Translations under genes and position numbers: made by a program
NCBI GenBank assembly: GCA_019359215.1
Contig: JAHHHS010000017.1
Span: 1 to 64,000, forward strand
Direction: 5' to 3'
Length of the DNA stretch: 64,000 nucleotides
Source: Nostoc indistinguendum CM1-VF10
Lineage (GTDB): Bacteria; Cyanobacteriota; Cyanobacteriia; Cyanobacteriales; Nostocaceae
In this document: piece after piece, positions 45,741 to 55,846 of the stretch
Numbering within the stretch: the stretch's first letter is position 1
Layout of the letters: each line of letters starts with the position of its first letter
Notes under the pieces: model-generated
Told to the model about the DNA's origin: nothing
Databases searched by the model: none
What the model saw: only the letters and a program-made list of their open reading frames with translations

Positions 45741-47058
45741 TTGCGTAATTTTTTGATTATCTGGGCAGGTCAATTGGTTTCTACCATTGGTAGTAGTATG
45801 AGTAGCTTTGCGATCGCAATTTGGGCATGGGAAATTACAGGTAAAGCAACAACTCTCACCCTAGTAGGCTTTTTTAGCTTGCTACCTAGCATAGCGTTCG
45901 CTTCCATCAGTGGTGCAATTGTTGACCGTTTCAATCGTAAATTACTGATGATGGCGGGTGACACAGTAGCAGTCTTGATGACAATAATATTGATGCTGCT
46001 GTATCTCACCAATCATTTGCAAATTTGGCATCTATATCTAACTAGCGCAATAGTCGGGACATTCAATCAATTTCAATCTTTAGCCTACTCCGCATCACTA
46101 TCGTTATTAGTCCCCAAGCAAAACTACACCCGTGTTAGTAGTTTCCAATTTTTGTCAAGTTATGGAAGTAATATTATTGCTCCTGCCTTAGCAGGATATT
46201 TTTATCAAATTATTGGTCTATTGGGAATTTGGCTGATTGATATTTCTACCTTTGCGATCGCCATTAGTAGTTTATTATTTGCCCGCATCCCTAAACTATC
46301 TCAAACCGATGCACATGAAAATCCAACCCATATTTGGCAAGGTTTAGGATTTGGTTTTCGCTATATTCTTGAACGCAAAAGCTTACTCGCTCTTTTAATC
46401 GTCGCATTTCTGTTTTGGTTTGCCCATGACGTTGGGAATTCTCTCTATACACCGATGATTTTATCCCGAACCGGCAATGATACTGTGGTCTTAGGTAGTT
46501 TAGCTGCTGCGGCTGGTTTTGGCGGTGTCACTGGAGCCATTATTGTGAGTACCTGGGGTGGTTTTAAAAAGAAAATCAATGGTGTTTTATTGGGAATGAT
46601 TGGCGCAGGACTAAGTAAAATTGTCTTTGGTTTGGGTCAAACGCCTTTGATTTGGATACCCGCACAGTTTTGTTCTTCTTTCAATTTCCCTTTCAATGGT
46701 AGTTCCGATAACGCCATTTGGTTAGCTAAAGTTGCTCCCCATGTCCAAGGACGGGTATTTGCCGCCCATTCATTAATTTTACAGTTTGGGTCAGCAACAG
46801 CTTATTTAGTCGCAGGGCCTTTAGCAGATATATATATTTACCCCTGCATTAGCCGCAGGTGATGGTCATGTTGAGATTTTTGGAAGAATATTTGGTACTA
46901 ACGCGGGTGCAGGGATCGCACTGTTGTATGTGATCTGTGCTGCGTGTATGTTATTGGTTGGGTGTGCTGGATTTTATATTCCCCAACTGCGGGATGTGGA
47001 GAAAATTTTACCCGACCATGATACTACTGAATATGCACAGTTTAATAGTGAAAAATAG
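45741..47058 (+). pseudogene. MFS transporter, frameshifted at an AT repeat
   Basis: Major facilitator of the enterobactin-exporter/DUF894-like group: FLIIWAGQLVSTIGSSMSSFAIAIWAWEITG, then GAIVDRFNRKLLMMAGD. The frame ends after residue 373 (ADIYIYPCISRR). The +1 frame continues the family sequence (IFTPALAAGDGHVEIFGRIFGTNAGAG...YIPQLRDVEKILPDHD) to 47058. The break is at (AT)5, 46828-46837; one more AT would restore ADIYIFTPALAAG. The start is also odd: TTG directly after a stop, with an out-of-frame ATG at 45728. It may be decaying, phase-variable or a sequencing artefact. Confidence 0.8.
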
Positions 47059-47144
47059 AAATTTAGCGATCGCTTGTTGTTTCAAAGCCCCTGACGGCAG
47101 AGAACTCATGGTGGAAGCCTTTCAGTTTTCCACTTATACGATTT

Positions 47145-48251
47145 TTAACTATAAGTTCCTGCTGTCTCACTTTTGATGATATTTATAGGTTCTGACACGA
47201 TATCATCTATCTTGTTAAACTCCCCAGCCCGCCAACTATCTGTTATATCCTTGATAAAACTGGCAATAGGGATCGCAATTAACAAACCGAGAACTCCTCC
47301 TAACTTTGCCCCTAACAGCAAAGAAATTACCACCCACACGGGATTTAACCCAGTCAAATTGCCGAGAAGTCTAGGCGCTATAAAATTAGAATTAACTTGG
47401 TCGATCGCAACAGCTACACCTAAGACTTCAACTCCTAACCAAAAGTTTTGCAGCGCTACCAACAAACTTACTATAGCGATACCTACTCCTGTACCAAACG
47501 GGAAAAGAGAAAATAAGCCAATACCGATACCAAAAAGTAGAGCTAAGGGAACTTGCAACGCCAAAAACGCCAGTGTAATTGTCACCCCTAACACAGCTCC
47601 CAATGTTGCTTGACCGATGAAGTAATTGTGGAAATCCTCTCGCAGTAATTCCCGCATTCTTGACCCCATGTTAGGGGGAAACCACTGAAAAACTCCGTCC
47701 CAAAGACGTTCACCGTTCAATATTAAGTAGATAGTCAGCACTACCGCCAGCAGCACGTTCAGCACAATACCAATGGTATCGACAGCAAAACCAAGAATTC
47801 TACCAGTGAAGGACTGAAGCTGGTTAGATAATCGCTCAAGAACTTGGGTAAATAAACCACTTAAATTAATCGGAAGTTCTTGTTGACTTAATGCCCAATC
47901 TTGAAAAGTTTGCAACTGTTGAGTACCAGAATCAATCCAACTGGGCAATATATTAGCTAGCTCAACGAGCTGTTGGATAATTAAGGGAACCAAGGTAATG
48001 CCTAAACCTACTAAAACTACGAGGGTCAAAAGCAACACTACCCCGATCGCCACGTTGCGTTTTACCCCTTGTTCTTGGAGGAACTGGATGGGATAGTTCA
48101 ATACAAAAGCTAGTAAAATCGCGGCAGCGATAATGCTGACCAAGGGTTGAAAATACTGTATAACCTGGAGTAATAGCCAGCCGTTGAGAATGGCAATAGG
48201 AAATGCTAATCCTATAGTTAACCATCGCGGTAATTTATTTGCTGATTGCAT
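47145..48251 (-). CDS. AI-2E/PerM family transporter
   Basis: 368 residues from ATG 48251 (the frame extends 24 codons further upstream). It is a polytopic membrane protein of the UPF0118/PerM family: LPRWLTIGLAFPIAILNGWLLLQVI, LLAFVLNYPIQFLQEQG, VVLTIYLILNGERLWDGVFQWFP, and the C-terminal GLNPVWVVISLLLGAKLGGVLGLLIAIPIASF. Members transport autoinducer-2 or Na+/H+; the substrate here is unknown. It converges with the frameshifted MFS gene. Confidence 0.88.
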   Translation of the reverse strand: MQSANKLPRWLTIGLAFPIAILNGWLLLQVIQYFQPLVSIIAAAILLAFVLNYPIQFLQEQGVKRNVAIGVVLLLTLVVLVGLGITLVPLIIQQLVELANILPSWIDSGTQQLQTFQDWALSQQELPINLSGLFTQVLERLSNQLQSFTGRILGFAVDTIGIVLNVLLAVVLTIYLILNGERLWDGVFQWFPPNMGSRMRELLREDFHNYFIGQATLGAVLGVTITLAFLALQVPLALLFGIGIGLFSLFPFGTGVGIAIVSLLVALQNFWLGVEVLGVAVAIDQVNSNFIAPRLLGNLTGLNPVWVVISLLLGAKLGGVLGLLIAIPIASFIKDITDSWRAGEFNKIDDIVSEPINIIKSETAGTYS

Positions 48252-48475
48252 TAGTGATGACTCCACAAGAGTTCTTACTTTATTTTGGCTTCGATTTTGA
48301 TTTATGAAAAAGCATATCGTCATCTAGGAAATCATGCTGCAATTGCAATATCGGCAAGCAGGGATAAACTAGTACGTCACAGCGTAAATAGAACAACCAT
48401 TGAAAATATCTAAAGAGCTTATTCCATAATACTTTTGACTTTTGACTTTTGACTTTTGACTTCCGCCCTGCGGTA

Positions 48476-48916
48476 CTAGGTTTGTTGGTTTGTCTGAATA
48501 AAATCCAATATAATTTTTTGATGCATATTCCCCAAAGGTCGCACCTCGCCAGCGTTTTGCGAATAACAGTTACCTTGGTGAATATCTTCTGGGGTCAATA
48601 ATCCCATATCCCAGCCTTCATTCAAAACCAGTTGATCTAATTCCACCGACAGTGGTGCATGAAAGACATGACGAACTACTCTTTCGTCGGGATAACAACC
48701 AAATTCCACAAAAGATGGTGGTAAATTGTAGCCGATTTCTTCTAAAATTTCTCGCTTCACTGCGACATCCGGCGTTTCCCCAGGTTCGACATGACCGCCA
48801 AATAGTGCCCAGTAGCCGGGGTACAGAATACCGGGAATATTGTCCCGCAGTTGCATGAGAAACTTGTCTTTTTGATAGAGAATTGCGATCGCTACATGTA
48901 TCGGTTGATTGTTCAT
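48476..48916 (-). CDS. NUDIX hydrolase
   Basis: 146 residues. The Nudix box is seen as GGHVEPGETPDVAVKREILEEIGY, following IAILYQKDKFLMQLRDNIPGILYPGYWALF. It hydrolyses a nucleoside-diphosphate-linked substrate that cannot be named from sequence. Its ATG overlaps the stop of the OB-fold gene (ATGA, 4 nt), so the two form a translationally coupled pair. Confidence 0.9.
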   Translation of the reverse strand: MNNQPIHVAIAILYQKDKFLMQLRDNIPGILYPGYWALFGGHVEPGETPDVAVKREILEEIGYNLPPSFVEFGCYPDERVVRHVFHAPLSVELDQLVLNEGWDMGLLTPEDIHQGNCYSQNAGEVRPLGNMHQKIILDFIQTNQQT

Positions 48917-49386
48917 TCTTCTTCTAGATAAACTTCCCCCAATTCTTTACCAGCTAAGGGGATACTTCGGTAACGAACTTTACCCTTAATCACCACTTGT
49001 GCCCCCTCGGTCAGATTCTTTTGATTGGTGACAACCCAAATTTTGCCAGTCGAGTCACTAATTTCATAAGCCCACTGCTTCATCAAAGGGGCTTTCTTTT
49101 CCACCTTACCTTGGATATAAACTGTAGCCTGATTGTCTTTTTTCTTTTCGATTTCTCGAATTGGGGTGACATTAGTACCAATTCTAAAATTAGTCCCATT
49201 CAAGCCAGACGAGGTTAAACTTCCACAACTACAAAGTCCCACCACCAATAAAAAAACCAACCCCAGGCGGTAGGGAATAATACTGTGTCCGTACAAGAAC
49301 GAAAGGGATAAATTTCTTGTTTGTTGCATGAAAGCCACCGATTGAGCAAATTTTTGCTTCACTGCTTGCTTTGTCGCCAGTTTCAT
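48913..49386 (-). CDS. OB-fold lipoprotein-like protein
   Basis: 157 residues from ATG 49386; GTG 49401 or ATG 49329 are alternatives. A hydrophobic stretch ending in a lipobox-like LVVGLCSCGSL suggests a lipoprotein. The ATG at 49329 would give a more normal signal length of about 35 residues. The mature part (IREIEKKKDNQATVYIQGKVEKKAPLMKQWAYEISDSTGKIWVVTNQ...VVIKGKVRYRSI) is a typical bacterial OB-fold. It is coupled to the NUDIX gene. The function is unknown. Confidence 0.7.
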   Translation of the reverse strand: MKLATKQAVKQKFAQSVAFMQQTRNLSLSFLYGHSIIPYRLGLVFLLVVGLCSCGSLTSSGLNGTNFRIGTNVTPIREIEKKKDNQATVYIQGKVEKKAPLMKQWAYEISDSTGKIWVVTNQKNLTEGAQVVIKGKVRYRSIPLAGKELGEVYLEEE

Positions 49387-49634
49387 CAGGTCTGTTCCCA
49401 CCTATACTATTCTCTACAGTTTCAGAAACACACTCTCCACTGAGCAAAAAATGTTCTGAATTTTATCCTTAATTCTTTATTCTTCAGATAACGCCATTGA
49501 TCTGAGAAAATAAAGATTATGGATTTACTGTAAAAAAAACGCTACGACATCAACGAAGAGGCAGGGGGAAAAGGACAAGGAGAAAGACTTGTTTCAAGTG
49601 TTTTGACAAAAGGCGAATATAGCTGGTAATTTTC

Positions 49635-50528
49635 ATGGAAACAAAAACTGCCAAACTCCTTGATGGTAAGGCTTTAGCTGCAAAAATTCAGCAAGAAGTT
49701 TCTATTGCCATTACACAATTACAACCAAAAATTGGACGGCCTCCTGGTTTAGCAGTGCTGATGGTTGGCGATAATCCAGCGTCAGCGGCTTATGTCCGTA
49801 ATAAAGAAAAAGCTTGCGCTAAAGTTGGCATTGCCTCTTTTGGTAAGCATTTTCCTGCCCAAACGACCTTTGAGGAGTTAGAAGAGGCCATAGCTGCACT
49901 AAACCACGATGAACGAGTAGATGGCATTCTCGTGCAACTGCCTTTGCCTTACCACTTGGATGCTGTGGCTCTGTTACATCAAATTGATCCCGATAAAGAT
50001 GCTGATGGACTGCACCCAGTTAACTTGGGACGACTAGTACGGGCAGAAACTGGTTTACGCAGCTGCACCCCGGCTGGTGTGATGCGGCTTTTAGAAGAAT
50101 ATGAAATTCCTTTGCAGGGGAAACAGGCAGTAGTGGTAGGACGCAGTATTTTGGTGGGTAAACCAATGGCACTGATGCTATTAGAAGCTGATGCCACAGT
50201 CACGATCGCTCACTCGCGATCACATGACCTCAAAACCATTACCCAAAATGCTGATATTTTAATTGCAGCAGTAGGCCGTCCCGGGCTGATCGCTGCTGAT
50301 ATGGTAAAATCGGGCGCTGTTGTGGTAGATGTGGGAATGAACCGCGTCATCGATGCTAGTGGCAAAAGTCGCTTAATCGGTGATGTCGACTTTGAATCAA
50401 CTGCTGCTGTAGCAGGATTTATCACCCCCGTTCCTGGTGGTGTTGGCCCTATGACTGTCGCCATATTATTGCAAAATACATTTGCCAGCTATTCCAGGAC
50501 AACAAAACAAGAAAGTGAGGAGTTATAA
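49635..50528 (+). CDS. folD: Methylenetetrahydrofolate dehydrogenase/cyclohydrolase
   Basis: 297 residues. This bifunctional enzyme interconverts 5,10-methylene-, methenyl- and 10-formyl-THF and supplies one-carbon units. It has [14 protein letters not shown] with the catalytic Tyr and Lys, [38 protein letters not shown] and the NADP-binding [18 protein letters not shown], then [18 protein letters not shown]. Length and motifs are normal. The next gene in the same direction, crtE, is 299 nt away across a repeat-bearing gap. Confidence 0.96.
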   Translation: METKTAKLLDGKALAAKIQQEVSIAITQLQPKIGRPPGLAVLMVGDNPASAAYVRNKEKACAKVGIASFGKHFPAQTTFEELEEAIAALNHDERVDGILVQLPLPYHLDAVALLHQIDPDKDADGLHPVNLGRLVRAETGLRSCTPAGVMRLLEEYEIPLQGKQAVVVGRSILVGKPMALMLLEADATVTIAHSRSHDLKTITQNADILIAAVGRPGLIAADMVKSGAVVVDVGMNRVIDASGKSRLIGDVDFESTAAVAGFITPVPGGVGPMTVAILLQNTFASYSRTTKQESEEL

Positions 50529-50572
50529 GTTAAGCTATTACGCATTTAACTTGAACATTTAGATGAAGGTTA

Positions 50573-50634
50573 ATGACCGATGACCGATGACTGATGACTG
50601 ATGACTGATAACCGTCAACCGTCAACAGTTAACG
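50573..50634. repeat. Heptamer TGATGAC-type tandem repeat
   Basis: Tandem 7-nt units of the kind ATGACCG/ATGACTG, then CCGTCAA units, in the gap between folD and crtE. These are short tandemly repeated repetitive sequences typical of heterocystous cyanobacteria. Confidence 0.75.
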
Positions 50635-50827
50635 ACCCTAAAAAGTGTTTATACAATTTAGGCGCGCATCAGCTTATGAGTTATGAGTTAAAAGTTAAGA
50701 ATTATTAATCCCAACTCGCAACTCCCAACTTTAACTTCCAACTCCTAATTCTTCATTTTTTCAGCGCCACAGCACCTTAAAATTGTGACGTATAAGACAA
50801 AAATCCCACAATGTCAGGAATTAAAGA

Positions 50828-51760
50828 ATGGTAGCAACTAATAACGTTCAAAAGACACCACCAGAGGAAGCCACGTTTAACTTAGCAGCTTATCTAAAAG
50901 AACGGCAAAAGCTTTGTGATACTGCTTTGGATCAGGCTATCCCCATCATTTATCCAGAAAAGATTTATGAGGCGATGCGCTACTCGTTATTAGCTGGAGG
51001 CAAGCGTGTACGTCCCATTCTTTGCCTTGCTACCTGCGAAATGATGGGTGGAACTATCGAAATGGCCATGCCAACAGCTTGTGCTGTGGAAATGATCCAC
51101 ACAATGTCATTGATTCATGATGACCTGCCGGCGATGGATAATGACGATTACCGTCGTGGGAAGCTGACAAATCATAAAATCTATGGCGAAGATGTAGCGA
51201 TTTTGGCTGGGGATGGCTTGTTAGCTCTGGCTTTTGAGTTTGTTGCCCTTCAAACCCCCCAAAACGTTAAGAGAGAGCTAGTCTTGCAGGTAGTTGTGCG
51301 TCTTGGTCGGGCGCTAGGGGCAGGTGGTTTAGTCGGCGGTCAAGTTGTCGATTTAGAGTCAGAAGGTAAATCAGATATTTCCCTAGAAACACTAAATTTC
51401 ATTCATAAACACAAAACAGCCGCTCTTTTAGAAGCTTGCGTAGTTTGTGGCGGGATCATCGCTGGAGCATCACCTGAAGATGTCCAGCGACTGAGCCGTT
51501 ATGCTCAAAATATTGGGCTAGCATTCCAAATCATAGATGATATTCTGGATATCACTGCTACTCAAGAGCAATTAGGCAAAACTGCGGGTAAAGACCAAAA
51601 AGCGCAGAAAGTGACCTATCCTAGCCTTTGGGGACTTGAAGAATCTCGCTCAAAAGCCCAAGAGCTAGTTAAAGCAGCTTGTGCGGAATTAGAACCATTT
51701 GGAGAAAGAGCCAAGCCACTCCAAGCGATCGCTCATTTTATTATCAACCGCAATAACTAG
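50828..51760 (+). CDS. crtE: Geranylgeranyl diphosphate synthase
   Basis: 310 residues. It condenses IPP with allylic diphosphates to GGPP for carotenoids, the phytyl tail of chlorophyll and quinones. Polyprenyl synthase motifs are present: [15 protein letters not shown], the first Asp-rich motif [37 protein letters not shown], and the second Asp-rich motif [14 protein letters not shown]. The [10 protein letters not shown] spacing is of the bacterial type II class, which is consistent with GGPP. The ATG lies in a normal context without a strong Shine-Dalgarno. Confidence 0.95.
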   Translation: MVATNNVQKTPPEEATFNLAAYLKERQKLCDTALDQAIPIIYPEKIYEAMRYSLLAGGKRVRPILCLATCEMMGGTIEMAMPTACAVEMIHTMSLIHDDLPAMDNDDYRRGKLTNHKIYGEDVAILAGDGLLALAFEFVALQTPQNVKRELVLQVVVRLGRALGAGGLVGGQVVDLESEGKSDISLETLNFIHKHKTAALLEACVVCGGIIAGASPEDVQRLSRYAQNIGLAFQIIDDILDITATQEQLGKTAGKDQKAQKVTYPSLWGLEESRSKAQELVKAACAELEPFGERAKPLQAIAHFIINRNN

Positions 51761-52030
51761 TACCGCCTTGCGGAAGTTGTAATTCTTATACCGCAAGCGT
51801 TTTATTAATTTTGGATGGGTGGTTTATTTACACCATGCTGTATTATTACCGCCCAGCGGGATTCAAGATTCACTCATTTAAAAAGCTTACTTGATAAGCT
51901 TTTAGGTTATTTTGAGTAATTGGTCTGTTTCCGCAGTGATGTACTAAGTTAATTTTGGATTTTGGGTTGAATCTAAATGTTTCCTCAACCAACAACTGCT
52001 ACTAATATTTACTAACCTAACCAAAATACC

Positions 52031-52486
52031 ATGCAGGACATAGGCAACATTTTAGACAACCGGGTGCTGCTAATTGCTCTGGTAGCTTGTTTAATTGCTC
52101 AAGCACTAAAGCTCGTAGTCGAGATTATCAAACATCGCAAACTGAATGTGCGTGTTTTGGTGACAACTGGAGGTATGCCCAGTGCCCATTCAGCTTTAGT
52201 TACAGCTCTTGCCGCTGGTGTAGGGCAAACACTTGGTTGGGCATCTCCTGATTTTGCCGTTGCTATAGTTTTTGCCATCATCGTCATGTATGATGCAGCC
52301 GGAGTTCGCCAAGCGGCGGGAAAGCAAGCTCGTATCCTCAATCAAATGATTGATGAATTATTTCATGAAAAACCAGACTTTAGCCAAGACCGTTTGAAGG
52401 AATTACTCGGACATACACCAGTTCAGGTAATAGCTGGGTCAGCTTTGGGTATAACCATCTATTGGTTAGCTAGGGCTGCTTATTAG
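52031..52486 (+). CDS. Divergent PAP2 family protein (DUF212)
   Basis: 151 residues. It belongs to the divergent PAP2/DUF212 family of small membrane proteins usually found downstream of crtE in cyanobacteria. Runs: ILDNRVLLIALVACLIAQALK, TGGMPSAHSALVTALAAGVG, FAIIVMYDAAGVRQAAGKQARILNQ, and LLGHTPVQVIAGSALGITIYW. The PSAHS motif matches phosphatase motif 2 of PAP2. Its position 270 nt after crtE suggests a link to isoprenoid phosphate handling, which is an inference from context. Confidence 0.9.
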   Translation: MQDIGNILDNRVLLIALVACLIAQALKLVVEIIKHRKLNVRVLVTTGGMPSAHSALVTALAAGVGQTLGWASPDFAVAIVFAIIVMYDAAGVRQAAGKQARILNQMIDELFHEKPDFSQDRLKELLGHTPVQVIAGSALGITIYWLARAAY

Positions 52487-52513
52487 TCAATAGTCTACAG
52501 TCCACAGTTTATT

Positions 52514-52537
52514 AACTAATGACTAATGACTAATGAC
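52514..52537. repeat. TAATGAC heptamer tandem repeat
   Basis: Three ACTAATG units in a row at the end of the convergent gene pair. It is the same family as the repeats in mutS and the LpxB-like gene. Confidence 0.7.
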
Positions 52538-53226
52538 TATAACCGCACAGTTGAGCGCAGCAGAATCACCTTACGACTATCTACTATGCTGGCAACAAAA
52601 CCGCCATTGTTCAGCTTCTGCAAGGTGTTGTATGCTTCAGTTTGGTTAGTGGTATAAACTGCCAACAAGTAAGGGCGTTGTCCATAAGAAACAAAACCTA
52701 CGTTACCTCCCACTACTTGCTGCACACTATTTACTAGTTCCGGACGGTTGTAATAATCTACCAACACTGCATAACCTTCTCCTAATGCTTGAGGATTATA
52801 AACTGTCTGCTGAGATGGCTGTAGCTGTGGCTGTCGCTGTAGCTGTGGCCGTGCTTGTAGCTGTGGCTGTGGCTTTGGCTGCACATCTGCCGTTGTTGGT
52901 CGAGTGGTGATGATGGCAGACAAGCCAACAATATTACTGACATACCTTGCCCATCGATTGGCATCATCAATTCTGTTAAAGCCCCCTATCCGCGTTACAG
53001 TTTCGTTGAGATATTTGCAGGTAATGGTCTTAAGTTCCGGCGGTAAGGCACTACGCAACTGCTTTTGATTATCTGCTGTGGGACTGACTACTAATAAAAG
53101 ATACTCACCCGCATTTGGTGGTTGACAAGGAGGAATGGTTTGTTGGGCAAGGACAGAACTCGCGCCACTAATCAGCCCTGCGATTGCTAATCCTAAAACA
53201 CTTGGTAAAGTCTGAAATCTATGCAC
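52537..53226 (-). CDS. Unknown exported SPOR-like protein
   Basis: 229 residues; start GTG at 53226. The signal peptide is LPSVLGLAIAGLISGASSVLAQ. Two similar segments, GEYLLLVVSPTADNQKQLRSALP and EGYAVLVDYYNRPELVNSVQQVVG, flank a Q/P-rich linker (QPKPQPQLQARPQLQRQPQLQ). The first is followed by IGGFNRIDDANRWARYVSNI and the second by VYTTNQTEAYNTLQKL, both SPOR-like. SPOR domains bind denuded peptidoglycan; the assignment is by resemblance only. It is periplasmic or wall-associated. Confidence 0.65.
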   Translation of the reverse strand: MHRFQTLPSVLGLAIAGLISGASSVLAQQTIPPCQPPNAGEYLLLVVSPTADNQKQLRSALPPELKTITCKYLNETVTRIGGFNRIDDANRWARYVSNIVGLSAIITTRPTTADVQPKPQPQLQARPQLQRQPQLQPSQQTVYNPQALGEGYAVLVDYYNRPELVNSVQQVVGGNVGFVSYGQRPYLLAVYTTNQTEAYNTLQKLNNGGFVASIVDSRKVILLRSTVRL

Positions 53227-53476
53227 AAAAGTTAGATTATGTAAATCAAGGTGTCTTAAAAGATTTTATAAGAAAAAAGCTGAAAACCCAGTTACTTCAG
53301 TGTGGGGATGAAAGGAGTGTAAAAAAATATATTTTGTTCTTGCCAAATAAAATTTGAGAGTTGGGAAGAAGCAAGGGAGCAGGTAGTCACTGAGCATAGC
53401 CAAAGTAGAGCAAGGGAGAAGTTTTCCCCTCTGCCCCCTGCTCTCTGCCCCTCTGCTTCTTTTCAATGCCCAATTT

Positions 53477-53806
53477 CTAAGATACGCTAGCAAGCGATGC
53501 TAAGGCATCTGGAATTGTCTCAGAAGGAGCCTGAAAATCTCCAGTGATAACGTACTCTAAACGCAGTTTTAACCAAGTAATAAATTGGGGATTAGTAGAA
53601 ATAATTGCTACTGCTGGTTGGGGACACTTCGCCTTCAGTTCTGTAAACTGTGGTGTTTCTAAGAAAGCTGGTTGCGGAACCAACCAAAAATCTATTTGTT
53701 TTTCTTGTTCGTGGTAGTGACGGGTGCGCTCTTTGAGAACTTCGTGCGTCGGTTCTTCTTCGAGAAGAAACTTTTGACTAGCCAAAACGTAATAATATGT
53801 TTGCAT
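53477..53806 (-). CDS. ycf54: Ycf54, Mg-protoporphyrin monomethyl ester cyclase factor
   Basis: 109 residues: MQTYYYVLASQKFLLEEEPT, then HEVLKERTRHYHEQEKQIDFWLV, ISTNPQFITWLKLRLEYVITG, all characteristic of Ycf54. It stabilises the oxidative cyclase that forms ring E of chlorophyll. The open frame extends 36 codons upstream through the preceding gene end, but ATG 53806 has AAAGG six nt ahead; an ATG two codons earlier is also possible. It follows the SnoaL-like gene in the same direction. Confidence 0.9.
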   Translation of the reverse strand: MQTYYYVLASQKFLLEEEPTHEVLKERTRHYHEQEKQIDFWLVPQPAFLETPQFTELKAKCPQPAVAIISTNPQFITWLKLRLEYVITGDFQAPSETIPDALASLASVS

Positions 53807-53871
53807 TTTCATCCTTTGGTTGCTATATGAATAATGTAAGGGCACAGTACTACAGTCTGTAGCCCTACGAA

Positions 53872-54591
53872 CTAACTTTTGTGGGATTTCTTGAACCAAG
53901 AACTGAATGGACAAGCACTTCCCTGCTTTTCAGCTTTTGTTTGTTTGCCACCAGATGTTAGTTTTTCCAAGAACAGATTATTGTCAAAGTAGTGTTCTAA
54001 GGAAATAACCTTCAAGTCATCGGTAACTTTTGCAATGCTCATGCCGATAATTTCTACTGTCTCTCCAGTAGGTGCATGGCCTTTGTATTCTCCGTTAAAA
54101 TGTCCCCAATGCCGCCATTTGAATGTGACATTTGGTGGCCCCGAGAAAACCTCCAACACTTCCCAAGGAAATCCTTGGGGAAATGTTGTGTGGAAGACTT
54201 TTGCGGATGATTCAAAGCTTTCTTCTGAAGCCTTGTAATGTTCTGAATCAGCCATAAATAAATTGTAAGTACCTTGTGCTGATAAATCTGCTGCGGTGTA
54301 CTCTACTCCGCCATTGGTACTTACACAAAATTTGTCATTAACAATAGATAACCACTGTTGCGGGTTAGCTTTGAAGGATACTTCCATCTCGAAGGTTCGC
54401 ACCAAGTTTTGCACGATCGCTTCCAGTGTACCTTCAAGGTGATTATAAGTACTTTCTTGAGCCAGATTCTCTTTTGAACGGGAATAATCAGGCGGTGTCT
54501 GATATCGCCACTCGACATCAGCACTTTCTGCTATCACCTTATCTCGATCCTGTACCCAAAGTGGAAGGTTGTTAGACTGTGTTGCGCTCAT
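53872..54591 (-). CDS. SnoaL/NTF2-like protein
   Basis: 239 residues from ATG 54591 (the frame extends 17 codons). Not precisely recognised. The C-terminal two-thirds look like an NTF2/SnoaL-type cone fold: TYNHLEGTLEAIVQNLVRTFEMEVSFKANPQQWLSIV, FKWRHWGHFNGEYKGHAPTGETVEIIGMSIAKVTDDLKVISLEHYFDN. Such proteins include cyclases, isomerases and binding proteins. A C-terminal CPFSSWFKKSHKS tail is unusual. It lies between pdxJ and ycf54, all leftward. Confidence 0.65.
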   Translation of the reverse strand: MSATQSNNLPLWVQDRDKVIAESADVEWRYQTPPDYSRSKENLAQESTYNHLEGTLEAIVQNLVRTFEMEVSFKANPQQWLSIVNDKFCVSTNGGVEYTAADLSAQGTYNLFMADSEHYKASEESFESSAKVFHTTFPQGFPWEVLEVFSGPPNVTFKWRHWGHFNGEYKGHAPTGETVEIIGMSIAKVTDDLKVISLEHYFDNNLFLEKLTSGGKQTKAEKQGSACPFSSWFKKSHKS

Positions 54592-54749
54592 AGAAGTTTT
54601 TGCTGAAGATTTGATCCCAATTTCTAGATTTCGCAGTGACAACCCCTCTTTTAAGATACGGGAGTGGGGAGGCAGGGGGTAGGGAGCAGGGAGCAGGGAG
54701 CAGAGGAGAATATTTAATAATCAATGCCCAATGCCCAATGCCCCATTCC

Positions 54750-55475
54750 CTATTCCCTATTCCCTTTTATAGCTTGTTTCATCTCGCGGACTGCCCGTTC
54801 TATACCTACTAATGCTGCCCGACTGATGATGGTATGACCAATATTCAGTTCTTCCATACCCGGAAGCGCAGCCACTGGATAGACGTTCCAGTAGGTAAGT
54901 CCATGACCAGCGTTGACTCGCAATCCAGCTTGAATCCCTTGTTCACACCCTTTGGCTAACACTGCTAATTCTCGCTGGCGATTTGTTTCATCCTTAGCCT
55001 CTGCATATTGCCCGGTGTGCAATTCAATAAACTGCGCCTGCACCTTGACAGATGCTTCGATTTGTGATGGTTCTGCATCGATAAATAAACTAACTGGAAT
55101 GCTAGCACTTTGCAATTTATCGACTATCTCACCTATTCTAGCAATTTGCCCGATAATATCTAATCCGCCTTCTGTTGTTACTTCTTCGCGCTTTTCGGGG
55201 ACTAAAGTCACGTAATCTGGTTTGATATCGAGAGCGATCGCTACCATTTCATCTGTAGCGGCCATTTCTAAATTAAGATGCGATCGCACTGTTTGCCGTA
55301 ACAATAGCACATCCCTATCTTGGATATGCCGCCGATCTTCCCGTAGATGCACCGTAATTCCATCTGCACCGCCTAATTCTGCCAGCACCGCCGCCGCCAC
55401 AGGGTCAGGTTCCACTGTCCGCCGTGCTTGCCGGATGGTGGCGATGTGGTCAATATTAACGCCAAGTGTAGGCAC
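54750..55475 (-). CDS. pdxJ: Pyridoxine 5'-phosphate synthase
   Basis: 241 residues; GTG start at 55475. It makes pyridoxine 5'-phosphate from deoxyxylulose 5-phosphate and 3-amino-2-oxopropyl phosphate. Motifs: [41 protein letters not shown] with active-site His/Arg, [41 protein letters not shown], and [14 protein letters not shown] barrel of standard length. The start sits at the beginning of the conserved region, so GTG is well supported. Confidence 0.96.
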   Translation of the reverse strand: MPTLGVNIDHIATIRQARRTVEPDPVAAAVLAELGGADGITVHLREDRRHIQDRDVLLLRQTVRSHLNLEMAATDEMVAIALDIKPDYVTLVPEKREEVTTEGGLDIIGQIARIGEIVDKLQSASIPVSLFIDAEPSQIEASVKVQAQFIELHTGQYAEAKDETNRQRELAVLAKGCEQGIQAGLRVNAGHGLTYWNVYPVAALPGMEELNIGHTIISRAALVGIERAVREMKQAIKGNRE

Positions 55476-55846
55476 CCCAAATTTCTCCCAAATGCACAGT
55501 CCTCAGAATTTTATTTTACCGGAAATACTGGTTTTACATAGCGAAGTAGTCAACATAATTCATTATTTGGTCAAAGCAAAGACTAAAAGCAGAAGGCACA
55601 AGAGTGAAGTTATGCTCTGCGTTGGCAAAGTATCAAAGATTCATTATTGCAGTTCTAATAGGATTTAAACACGACTTAAAACAATGTCTGCAACAGTATA
55701 ATTCTGGGACGATCGCACTTCTAGAATGCACAAATTTGCCCAATTTACTGTTAAACATTATTAGTACATATTATTACTAGATTCTTTTTTTACTTTGTAC
55801 ACTGTATAAATGCTAGAATCCTCAAGTAGACAGTTAGGATACTTAG
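55476..55846. other. Intergenic region between pdxJ and the phosphohexomutase
   Basis: About 370 AT-rich nt with the divergent promoters of both genes. I see no gene or clear regulatory motif. Confidence 0.45.
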
